Assembly (NCBI RefSeq): GCF_001625565.1
Contig: NZ_AUXS01000052.1
Span: forward strand, 1 to 55,750
Direction: 5' to 3'
Length of the DNA stretch: 55,750 bases
From: Pseudoalteromonas luteoviolacea NCIMB 1944
Lineage (GTDB): Bacteria; Pseudomonadota; Gammaproteobacteria; Enterobacterales; Alteromonadaceae
The notes under the pieces were generated by a model. That model ran no database searches and had not been told where the DNA came from. It saw only the letters and a program-made list of their open reading frames with translations. The position numbers and the translations under genes were made by a program. Every line of letters begins with the position of its first letter. Position 1 is the stretch's first letter. Below, one piece after another: positions 35,337-43,587 of the stretch.

Positions 35337-35745
35337 AATGCTGTAATAGAGTCGGAATTGAATACGCCGACTCTCTTCCACCCAGGTGAAATAAAATTGT
35401 GAAGATTAGATAAAATATAGCAACAATAAAACAACTAACAGAATCAGTATTTGAAAAGCCTATTACAAACCATTCATAATAATAAAATATTTCAATACTG
35501 CCTAACCAAGGCGTTCAGATCCCACGAATTCACTACACAAAATTCAACCCTACTGATAAAGACAGTAAATTCTTAGAAATAATTAAAATCTTTATTAATA
35601 TGAACTTAGATATAACAATTGATAATACATGCTATATGTGCGCATATTTCGAACCAACTACTGAATACCTATACAGTCACTTTATTCTTTGAGTTAAAAC
35701 CACCTCTCTTTTGTATATTTTCTATTCCATTAGATAGCAAGATCT

Positions 35746-35775
35746 TTGATAAGTTAATAAACATTGCGCTATAAT
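35746..35775 (+). promoter_or_regulatory. Strong sigma-70-type promoter
   Basis: TTGATA (35746-35751), an 18-base spacer and TATAAT (35770-35775). Transcription would start near 35782, 530 bases before the next annotated gene, implying a long leader or a separate small RNA. Confidence 0.6.
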
Positions 35776-36309
35776 GGCCGCAACAATTGCAAAAATCAAA
35801 AGGGTTCTTCTTAGTTACATGGCTAGCTCTAGGAGCTGTGGCTTAAGCAAACGAGAAGAATAAAACACATTGCTTTAAGTACACAGGATGAATGTCCTAT
35901 GGATACTCTATTTTGTGCTTAACAACGTCAAAAACCTTTTTAACGATGATTTGGATAGACTAAAACGTGGTACTTCAACACACAATGCTGTTACAGACTC
36001 AAGAAACGACCTTGGTCGATAAACTTTTGAGTGACTCAACAATCCGCTTGGTAAACACTCCGATATTAAACCATCGTAATCAAAATACCCTTTGGCAATA
36101 GATTCAACTTCTAATTAGTAATTCCTATCGATTGAACTTTACAGCATCAACTCTCAAGGTTAGTCCTAGCTTAGAGTCTAACCATGTTTTGGTGTGAGAA
36201 ATAAAGTCGTTCGCAGGAGAAGTTTGTTTAAGTCAAATATGTATTGAGCTGAGATTCAAATATTTGACCTTATTAATTTTTAAATACAAAACACACGGGA
36301 AACAACACA
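35776..36309 (+). other. Long 5' leader or small-RNA region before the Oar-like receptor
   Basis: It contains short hairpins such as AGCTC-TAG-GAGCT (near 35826), AGGA-N6-TCCT (near 35885) and GGTTAG-N14-CTAACC (near 36158). Two short ORFs are seen: 14 codons at 35819-35863 and 44 codons at 35888-36022 (begins MNVLWILYFVLNNVKNLFND). Neither has a good ribosome-binding site. Function unknown. Confidence 0.4.
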
Positions 36310-39300
36310 ATGAAAAACGTTCGCTTAACTAAAGTGGCCGGCGCCTTAGCATTAGCTATTGGCGTATCAGCAAGCGCATTCGCTTCTGATACATCATCTG
36401 CTATGCGTGGTAAAATCACCACGCCTAACGGAGATGCGGCAGCTAATGTTAAAGTTACAGTTATTCACGAACCAACTGGCACTGTCAGCACATTTACTAC
36501 CAATGAAGCAGGTGCTTTTATTGCTAAAGGCCTACGCGTAGGCGGACCTTACCGCGTAGTGCTGGACTCGGACAAATACCTAGACGCAGAGCTAGACAAT
36601 ATTTTCCTTCAATTAGGCGACACGCATAGAATCAGCAATCAACTAAAACCGCTACAAACAATTGAAAAAATTGAAGTAAGTGGTTATAAATTGGTGCAAC
36701 AAGCTGGCGGTTCAAGCAGCGTATTTGGTGAAGATGCAATCAATAACGTTCCTAGCTTCAACAACGACATTAAAGATGTTGCACGCCTAAATCCAATGGC
36801 AAGCATTAACGGTAACGGCGAACTTACCATTGCAGGTAACAACCCTAGAACAAACAGTTTAACTGTAGACGGCATTGGTCAAAATGATGATTTTGGCTTG
36901 AACTTTGGTGGCTACCCTACTTCACAACCACCTGTTGCTCTAGATGCTGTTGAGCAAATCTCTGTAGATACATCTCCTTTTTCAGCGAAAAAAGGTAACT
37001 TTGGTGGCGGTACTATTAACGCTGTAACTAAGTCTGGTTCAAATGAATACACGTTTACTGGTTTTTATGAAACCAGTACGCCTAGCCTGACAGGTAAGCT
37101 AGACAATATCTCTGAAGCTAAATACAAAGAAGATGTAAAAGATGCGAATGGTGACACAATTCACCGCGCAGGCTCTAGCATTCTTGATGAGAATGGCCAT
37201 AAAACGTTTGAGATCTCTAGTACAGATCCTATCGAAACAGAGTCTCGCATGGGCTTCAGTACTGGTGGCGCAATTGTCAAAGACGAGCTGTTCTATTTTG
37301 TGAACTACAACTCTTGGAAGCAAGAGATGGACATGGATTACGGCTTTGATGGTTCAGGTACTGCACATGAGTTCGATATCACAGAATCAGATTACAACAC
37401 GTTTGTTAACACACTAAACAACACCTACGGTATTCAAGATGAACTAGGTGGCAACCCAGAAGATACAAGTGAAAGCTTACTAGTAAAACTGAGCTGGAAT
37501 ATTAGCGACTTACACCGTGCCGATTTCACTTACCAATGGCAAGATGAAAAAGACGACAGAGGCTTTGCAACTGGCGGTAACTCACTAAGCTTGGCATCTA
37601 GCCGATATGAGTACACAACTAAGTTCGATAACTTCGCAACCAAGCTATACTCTGATTGGTCTGATGAGTTCTCAACAGAAATTGGCTTAGCGTACAAAAA
37701 TGTTACCAACGACAGTATCACAAATTCTGATTTAGGCTCGATTGAAGTATTTATTGACGGTGGTAGAGGTGAATCTTTTGAGTTTGGTCGTGACAGATAC
37801 CGCCATGCAAACAAAAGTGAAACAGAGACTTTCGCGCTGACGTTCGATGCTACGTACTTCATGGGCGATCATGAAATCAACTTTGGTGCGCAACTAGAAA
37901 GTAAACGTCTATATAACGTATTCGGTGAAGGTTCAATGGGTACTTGGACATTTGGTAGCCTGGAAGACTTTGCAAATAAAAAGCTGCACGTTATTAAAGA
38001 CAGAAGAACTGAAATTGAAGATTATCAGTTCTCATATACTAATGCGTACACTAATAACGTAAACGACCTTGCTTATGATGCAACGCGTGAACAGATCGCA
38101 TTATATATTGAAGACAAGTTTTATTTAACTGATGACCTAGAGATCACAGCGGGTGTTCGTTATGAACGTTTGGCTTCAAGCGATGAGCCAAGGCTTAACG
38201 CAGCGTTCCAGAATACTTATGGTTACACAAACCAAGAAAATCTTGATGGCGCGGATATCATCCTGCCACGTATCGGCTTTAAGTATTATGCGACTGACGC
38301 ATTAACTATCAACGGTGGTATTGGCCGCTTCCAAGGTGGTATTCCAAATGTTTGGTTTAACAACCCTTTCCAAAAAGACGGTTACACACAAGTAGCCGCG
38401 ACGCAAGCTGCAATCAATGCACACTTTGCTGACGTTGAACAAGTAGACATTACAAAAGTACCTCAAGGGATCCAAGATTCTCTAAAACCAGGTACTGGCA
38501 GCACTGCATACACTGATCCAAACTTTGAACTGCCTTCAAGTATTCGTGCACAATTAGGCTTTGAATATGAGTTCGATTCAGAACTACTAGGTGATGGCTT
38601 CAAATGGTCTGCGGAAATTGCATACCAAAACAAACAAGACGAAGCGGTATGGCGCAACACATCTATCAAGCCACAGTTAGATGAGAGTGGAAACATTGTT
38701 CGCTCTGCGACAGGTCGTATAATCTACGATAGCATTTACTCAGGTGATCTACGTGATAACTACGACATCATGATGACCAATTCTGATCTTGAAGCCAAAT
38801 CTATCATCATCTCAACAGCAATTGCGAAAGAGTTTGAAAACGGCCTATATGTCTCTGCAAGCTACACAAACCAAGACGTTGAAGACATCGTACCTGGCGG
38901 TGCATCGCAAGCAGATGGTAACTACAAGCATACAACTACACACAGTCGTAATGTTGACCTAGTTGGTCGTGGTCACTACGAGGTTGAGCATAGCTTCAAA
39001 TTGAACCTACGCTACCAAACAGAGTTTATTGATGGCTATGCATCTAAGTTCAATGTTTTCTTCGAACGTCGTTCAGGCCGCCCATTCAGCTACACAATGG
39101 GTTCATACAATGACAGCGACTTTGGTGATACACGCGACTTTAACCGCACGTCAGCATACCTAGCTTACATTCCAACTGGTGCCAACGATCCAAAAGTAAA
39201 TTGGGACGAATCTGGCCTCAGCTGGGAGCAGCTAGAGGCACTTCTTAACCGTGCAGGCATTTCTGAGCGCGGTCAGATCCTTGACAGAAATACGGGCACT

Positions 39301-39600
39301 CAACCTTGGGTTACAACTATGGATGTCAGCTTTAAACAAGAAATTCCAGGTTTCTATAAAGAGCACAAAGGCGAGATCTATTTCATGATCGAAAACTTTG
39401 CAAACTTACTTAATAGCGACTGGGGTATTGAGAAGAAGCTTAGTCACAGTGACCAAAAACTTTATGACTTTGGTGGTTTAGAAAATGGTCAGCTAGTGAT
39501 CGATGAGCGTTACAAAGGCTCTGATGTTCGTAACTACTCTCAAATTGATAAAGGCTCGTCAGCATGGCAAGCTAAAGTTGGTATCCGCTATACATTTTAA
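36310..39600 (+). CDS. Oar-like TonB-dependent outer-membrane receptor
   Basis: 1096 residues. A signal peptide (1-25) is followed by a carboxypeptidase-regulatory-like beta-sandwich (about 28-115, with MRGKITTPNGDAAANVKVTV), a plug (about 125-240) and a large barrel ending in WQAKVGIRYTF with a terminal Phe. These features define the Oar-like group, whose Myxococcus member is needed for secretion of the subtilisin-like protease PopC. A subtilisin-like protease gene lies upstream here, so transport of a protein or peptide is possible. It is monocistronic behind a long leader. The GGGAA before the ATG is spaced about ten bases. Confidence 0.93.
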   Translation: MKNVRLTKVAGALALAIGVSASAFASDTSSAMRGKITTPNGDAAANVKVTVIHEPTGTVSTFTTNEAGAFIAKGLRVGGPYRVVLDSDKYLDAELDNIFLQLGDTHRISNQLKPLQTIEKIEVSGYKLVQQAGGSSSVFGEDAINNVPSFNNDIKDVARLNPMASINGNGELTIAGNNPRTNSLTVDGIGQNDDFGLNFGGYPTSQPPVALDAVEQISVDTSPFSAKKGNFGGGTINAVTKSGSNEYTFTGFYETSTPSLTGKLDNISEAKYKEDVKDANGDTIHRAGSSILDENGHKTFEISSTDPIETESRMGFSTGGAIVKDELFYFVNYNSWKQEMDMDYGFDGSGTAHEFDITESDYNTFVNTLNNTYGIQDELGGNPEDTSESLLVKLSWNISDLHRADFTYQWQDEKDDRGFATGGNSLSLASSRYEYTTKFDNFATKLYSDWSDEFSTEIGLAYKNVTNDSITNSDLGSIEVFIDGGRGESFEFGRDRYRHANKSETETFALTFDATYFMGDHEINFGAQLESKRLYNVFGEGSMGTWTFGSLEDFANKKLHVIKDRRTEIEDYQFSYTNAYTNNVNDLAYDATREQIALYIEDKFYLTDDLEITAGVRYERLASSDEPRLNAAFQNTYGYTNQENLDGADIILPRIGFKYYATDALTINGGIGRFQGGIPNVWFNNPFQKDGYTQVAATQAAINAHFADVEQVDITKVPQGIQDSLKPGTGSTAYTDPNFELPSSIRAQLGFEYEFDSELLGDGFKWSAEIAYQNKQDEAVWRNTSIKPQLDESGNIVRSATGRIIYDSIYSGDLRDNYDIMMTNSDLEAKSIIISTAIAKEFENGLYVSASYTNQDVEDIVPGGASQADGNYKHTTTHSRNVDLVGRGHYEVEHSFKLNLRYQTEFIDGYASKFNVFFERRSGRPFSYTMGSYNDSDFGDTRDFNRTSAYLAYIPTGANDPKVNWDESGLSWEQLEALLNRAGISERGQILDRNTGTQPWVTTMDVSFKQEIPGFYKEHKGEIYFMIENFANLLNSDWGIEKKLSHSDQKLYDFGGLENGQLVIDERYKGSDVRNYSQIDKGSSAWQAKVGIRYTF

Positions 39601-39627
39601 TAGCTGAAATTAACTAAATAACTTTAT

Positions 39628-39651
39628 AATGGCCAACAATTGTTGGTCATT
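39628..39651 (+). terminator. Terminator of the Oar-like receptor gene
   Basis: AATGGCCAACA and TGTTGGTCATT, separated by two bases, form an almost perfect stem followed by TTTTT. Confidence 0.85.
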
Positions 39652-40020
39652 TTTATTTATAAGGTATATCAAATACTTTTATATTTCAATCTATAAACAT
39701 TATCTTTAAAATCCATCAGTGAGAATGCGTTTACTTATTTATAAGTTAGAAATAAACTTCACCCATACAGAACTAAAATTCACAATATTTTCTCACTCAT
39801 TGATTACTCCACACCTCTATCAATTCCACCTTTAAAAAAACAAAACCCCTAAAGATTAATAAAAAGCATCAAAATAAATTATAAGATGACAATCAAAAAT
39901 CAAAATGCAGACCCAAAAAATTAATATATTAATAATTATATTATATTCACCCAAACACTATATTAATTGTAAAAATAGTGTACTATTTAAGAGAAACTTA
40001 AAACTTAAAAAAGGACTACA
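39652..40020. promoter_or_regulatory. AT-rich promoter region with a palindrome
   Basis: No ORF. AAATAGTGTACTATTT (39973-39988), with 7-bp arms, lies 32 bases before the gene at 40021 and could be an operator. The rest is AT-rich with long A-runs. Confidence 0.4.
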
Positions 40021-41355
40021 ATGAATTACCGCAACTCAATATTCTTGCTAAGCTTGTTATCTTCTTCCGCAATTGCTTTTGACGCAAGTGTAATATCAAT
40101 TACAGACAGCCGTTTTGGTGCAATTGCAAATGATAATATTGACGACACAGTTCAAATTCAAGCTGCTATAAATTATGCTGTAGAAAATAACAAAAGCGTA
40201 TACATCCCTGCAGGTACTTTTAAAGTTTCAAATACACTTGATGTAACCCAACGCAAAGGAAATCACAACTCTAGAATTAAAATATATGGTGAGAAACGTA
40301 ACTTATCAAAATTAGAAACTTCCGCCGACATAGCTTTGTTTAAAGTAGCACACGGTGTGGAATTACATAATTTATCTCTGTCTCAAACTGCTGGTTATAA
40401 AAAAGGCACTGCAATCGACATTCCGTTTGCAAGTTATAGATCAAACTTCTCGAAGTTAGATATATCCGGGTTCAATACAGGTATTAATGGCAAGTGGGTA
40501 ATATGGAGTCGCTTTGAAGATTTATTTATCGCCAATGTAAACCTTGGAATTCATTTACATGGTAATGGTGAAGCACCAGCTTATTGGAATACAGAACCAA
40601 ATGGCTGGTTTAATAACGTTAACGTCTTTGACAACGTGTATGTAGAAAAGTCAGATACTGGCATAAAGTTAGCTGCGATGGGCAGCGACATTGCAAACTC
40701 TACGGTACAAAACTCACGAGTAGGTATCGAGATCTATGGACCCGCAGATCATAGGACATGGAATAATCAAATAAGTAACTTTTATGCCGAAGGTGTAAAG
40801 ACAGTATTTAAAGTAAAAAACTCCAGAACATTGGATATTAATGGCGTGTTTGCCCAAGGTGGTAAAAGCAGTGATCGCGCGTATGCTGTTATAGACGCCG
40901 AAAATGGTGGTGTGATTAATATCAAAGGTATGACGGGTCAAGACTGGTGGACTCACAGCGTAGTATTAAAAAATACAAACTTAACAGGACACGTTGCAGC
41001 AGTTGGTGGCACTCCAAGTATCGATGCTCAATCAGTTTACTCAAGTAAACAAACCGCTGGTATTAGTCTACCTGCCAACAGCAGCTGGGTTGCACTACCA
41101 AGCAGTGTGGCGATCTCTCTTAATAGCACTTACAGAGTAACCGTTACCGGGATCCGTGATGGTTACGAGCCTGTTTTGGAGGAATACACGATATTCAATT
41201 GGAATGGTGTGAGCCGTTACGGCAAGATCACCCACAATTCAGGGGTGGGCCGTGTGAAATTTAAAGTTGAAGGTGGTCGACTATACGCACAGTTAGCATA
41301 TAACGGTGGTAACGGTCTAAGTGGTGGTAAAGTGACTATCGAAAGACTTCACTAA
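40021..41355 (+). CDS. Secreted pectate-lyase-superfamily beta-helix protein
   Basis: 444 residues. A signal peptide (1-18) is followed by the N-terminal pattern of the Pectate_lyase_3 group (FGAIANDNIDDTVQIQAAIN, then VYIPAGTFKVSNTL) and a parallel beta-helix to about residue 340. A separate C-terminal domain of about 95 residues is beta-rich, resembling tail-fibre or carbohydrate-binding modules. Such proteins cleave or bind acidic polysaccharides. AAAAAGGACTACA precedes the start. A polysaccharide-lyase-like gene follows. The substrate is unknown. Confidence 0.8.
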   Translation: MNYRNSIFLLSLLSSSAIAFDASVISITDSRFGAIANDNIDDTVQIQAAINYAVENNKSVYIPAGTFKVSNTLDVTQRKGNHNSRIKIYGEKRNLSKLETSADIALFKVAHGVELHNLSLSQTAGYKKGTAIDIPFASYRSNFSKLDISGFNTGINGKWVIWSRFEDLFIANVNLGIHLHGNGEAPAYWNTEPNGWFNNVNVFDNVYVEKSDTGIKLAAMGSDIANSTVQNSRVGIEIYGPADHRTWNNQISNFYAEGVKTVFKVKNSRTLDINGVFAQGGKSSDRAYAVIDAENGGVINIKGMTGQDWWTHSVVLKNTNLTGHVAAVGGTPSIDAQSVYSSKQTAGISLPANSSWVALPSSVAISLNSTYRVTVTGIRDGYEPVLEEYTIFNWNGVSRYGKITHNSGVGRVKFKVEGGRLYAQLAYNGGNGLSGGKVTIERLH

Positions 41356-41372
41356 GTTTTTGTGTGAATCTT

Positions 41373-41394
41373 GGGTGTGCAGTTCAGCGCACCC
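41373..41394 (+). terminator. Putative terminator
   Basis: GGGTGTGC-N6-GCGCACCC forms an 8-bp stem with one G-U pair soon after the stop; no clear U-tract. Confidence 0.55.
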
Positions 41395-41823
41395 TACGTT
41401 AAAAATATCTACTGCAATTAACCTGTTTATATCTTCTGGAACTCCGACTATTTTTGTTTATCGAATAAGTTACAGTGATACAAGCCTCATAAACGAGTTC
41501 ATGCCAACACCCCCGCATGCTTCAAACATTCAATAAAGCCAACAAAATAGGCTCTGTTGAGTAACGCATTTCTTATTTAACTAAGCTCCTCAGCTTAAAC
41601 GTGCCCATGTACTCTTATCCATCAGGCGGATTAATATCTTGAAAATTTAAAATAATTGCAAGTTAGACTTAGACTTCAATATACCGTAACGCTGACCAAT
41701 GTTTGCAATTATTGAGAAGGCGATATTTATTATCTAGTTCGTTGTTTTAGGTTTTTGTTATACAATTTATTCACCTAATACTTTTTAGGTAAATATATTG
41801 ATAACTATTAACAAGGAATGATT
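41395..41823. promoter_or_regulatory. Intergenic region with an inverted repeat before the lyase-like gene
   Basis: No ORF supported. ACCTAA-N6-TTAGGT (41773-41790) lies about 33 bases upstream of the gene at 41824, near its expected promoter. Confidence 0.35.
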
Positions 41824-42720
41824 ATGAAATTGATAAATTTATCCCTGACTATTGCAGCCTGTTACTTTTCAACAAATGCAAATGCCATTGAGTATATGAG
41901 CTATGGCAGTTTTAACGACCCAATACAATATAATTATCATATACAGGACTGCAATGGTTCTATATCTCAGGGCTACGGCTATGGGTATTATGGCAAAGGG
42001 GTCAAGTTTCACCGTAATGGTAATGTAACAACGCCCACATGTCAGTGGAAAGGTCGAACAGAGCTCTATGCCAATAAACTGCAAGATGTGCCTCTCAATG
42101 AATATCGTTGGTACGGGTTTAGCTTTAAAGTCGCAGACGACTCGGCATTAGATGGACCGGTTTTGGGCGACAGGTATGCGATCATTCAGCAATTTTGGAG
42201 CCCTACAGCGGCTACAGGACCAAAAATGGAGTTTTACCTATCTAAACTAACCGGAAAGCTCACACTCAATTTTAAGCACTCAATTAAGTGCTCATACAGC
42301 AACGCCAGTCAGTTTGTAAATTCAGAAGGCGAGTCATTATGTGGTAATGAACGCAATAATAGAAAAATCTATTTCAAATCAATCCCTGTGGAAAAGGGCA
42401 AATGGTATTACGTTCGTATGGGTATTAGTGCTGATGCGCCCCTTAATGGTAAAACCGTAGCAAATGGAGACATCAGAGCCGCAGTGAAACAGCAAGGTGG
42501 TAGCTGGCAAGCATTTTCTTATTATGGCCCCAATGGCAGAACGAACTACTTCAAAACATTCACCCATGAGCTAACAGCCAATGGACGTTCAGTGCAACCG
42601 AACAGTTTCAAATTTGGTTGGTATGGTCCGGCAAGGCCTAATTCTTCTGGTGTGATCTACTTCGATGAAGTTTACTCCAATAGCTATTTTGGTGGTCTAC
42701 CTAGTCAGTATAGAAATTAA
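41824..42720 (+). CDS. Secreted polysaccharide-lyase-like protein, heparin lyase I / PL20-like fold
   Basis: About 298 residues from ATG 41824, with AAGGA six bases upstream; ATG 41818 overlaps that site. A signal peptide (about 1-20) is followed by a beta-jelly-roll domain with RTELYANKLQDVPLNEYRWY, AIIQQFWSP, KMEFYLSKLTGKLTLNF, KGKWYYVRMGI and a C-terminal GWYGP...FDEVY strand. This resembles the polysaccharide lyase group that includes glucuronan and heparin lyases. It probably works with the upstream beta-helix protein on an acidic polysaccharide. Activity is inferred from the fold pattern. Confidence 0.72.
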   Translation: MKLINLSLTIAACYFSTNANAIEYMSYGSFNDPIQYNYHIQDCNGSISQGYGYGYYGKGVKFHRNGNVTTPTCQWKGRTELYANKLQDVPLNEYRWYGFSFKVADDSALDGPVLGDRYAIIQQFWSPTAATGPKMEFYLSKLTGKLTLNFKHSIKCSYSNASQFVNSEGESLCGNERNNRKIYFKSIPVEKGKWYYVRMGISADAPLNGKTVANGDIRAAVKQQGGSWQAFSYYGPNGRTNYFKTFTHELTANGRSVQPNSFKFGWYGPARPNSSGVIYFDEVYSNSYFGGLPSQYRN

Positions 42721-42730
42721 GAACATACTT

Positions 42731-42763
42731 AGTATTAATGTGGGCTATGCCCATATTAATACT
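42731..42763 (+). terminator. Terminator hairpin of the lyase-like gene
   Basis: AGTATTAAT and ATTAATACT flank TGGGC-TAT-GCCCA, a 33-base nearly perfect inverted repeat starting 11 bases after the stop. Confidence 0.75.
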
Positions 42764-42942
42764 TATTCACAGCCCACTGATTATCTATCAGTGTTTTGCA
42801 AAACCAATAGCGGAAAAAGTTACATTACCAATGTCTGGGCTCGTCGGAGTCAGAGTTTCACAGAAACTAAAGTCAGCGCGATTGATGGTAAAGAAAGCGT
42901 TTATTTTCTCACTATGTTCTTAAGTTTCAACTCAAAGAAAAA

Positions 42943-42969
42943 TAATAAGCCCCGAGCGGGAGCTTATTA
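42943..42969 (-). terminator. Terminator of the small secreted-protein gene
   Basis: TAATAAGC and GCTTATTA flank CCC-N4-GGG. On the minus strand a U-rich tail follows. It lies 35 bases past the stop at 43005. Confidence 0.8.
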
Positions 42970-43004
42970 AGTTGTACTCATTCATTATATCTACAGTCGC
43001 AAAA

Positions 43005-43238
43005 CTATCTGTAGTATATTTTCTGAATTCTAAATTGGCCTCCATCGGCGGTACATCTTTGGATAATGCTTCTTATCTGAGAGCTGGTATCCGCAATTTC
43101 GTACCACATCATATCACCAGTGCTTGTCGCATAGCAGCCAACATGATAATACGCTAAATCGGTAACTGACTTGGCAGACGCTGGCATTGCAGCGCCAAGT
43201 GTCATTGCAGCACTTAAGAATACAGATGCTAATTTCAT
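43005..43238 (-). CDS. Very small secreted protein, unknown
   Basis: 77 residues with a Sec signal ending at about residue 22 (GAAMPASA). The mature part of 55 residues has Cys at VGCYATS and QRCTADGGQF, which could form a disulfide, and aromatic residues. A strong AAGGAGAATAATTA site precedes the ATG and a good terminator follows, so the gene is real and monocistronic. Family not recognised. Confidence 0.68.
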   Translation of the reverse strand: MKLASVFLSAAMTLGAAMPASAKSVTDLAYYHVGCYATSTGDMMWYEIADTSSQIRSIIQRCTADGGQFRIQKIYYR

Positions 43239-43587
43239 TAATTATTCTCCTTTTATTGATTAGCATGTATTTTTTATACCTAAATTTACAAAATGTAAAG
43301 AAACTTGTCACAATCATATTTCTTTAAACAGTGTGCTTAACATCCTAAAAAGCGGATTAATTGTGAGCTAAGCTCAGTGTTAAACACATCACTCAAACAG
43401 CCTTTATTGACTCTATTTATTGCGCCTTACGTACCGTTTAACCTGTGTATTTAACGTAAGTTGGCCATATACCGAGTTGCTAACCTAAAGGGAGAACACT
43501 AAAACTCTGTTTATATTGGCACTCCATTTTCCGCAACAGGTTTCAGATACGACTTTACTCATGGCGCAATGTCACCCAATTCCAAGT
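43239..43587. other. Intergenic region without recognised features
   Basis: About 350 bases between two minus-strand genes. No ORF, repeat or clear promoter motif was found. Confidence 0.4.

Noticed and set aside
35819..36022. CsrB-type small RNA suggested by GGA-containing hairpins
   Set aside because: Only one or two GGA motifs are present and they lie in stems; CsrB-family RNAs have many GGA loops.
42665..42970. Plus-strand open frame overlapping the end of the lyase-like gene
   Set aside because: It starts inside the upstream gene, has no ribosome-binding site and runs through two terminator hairpins.
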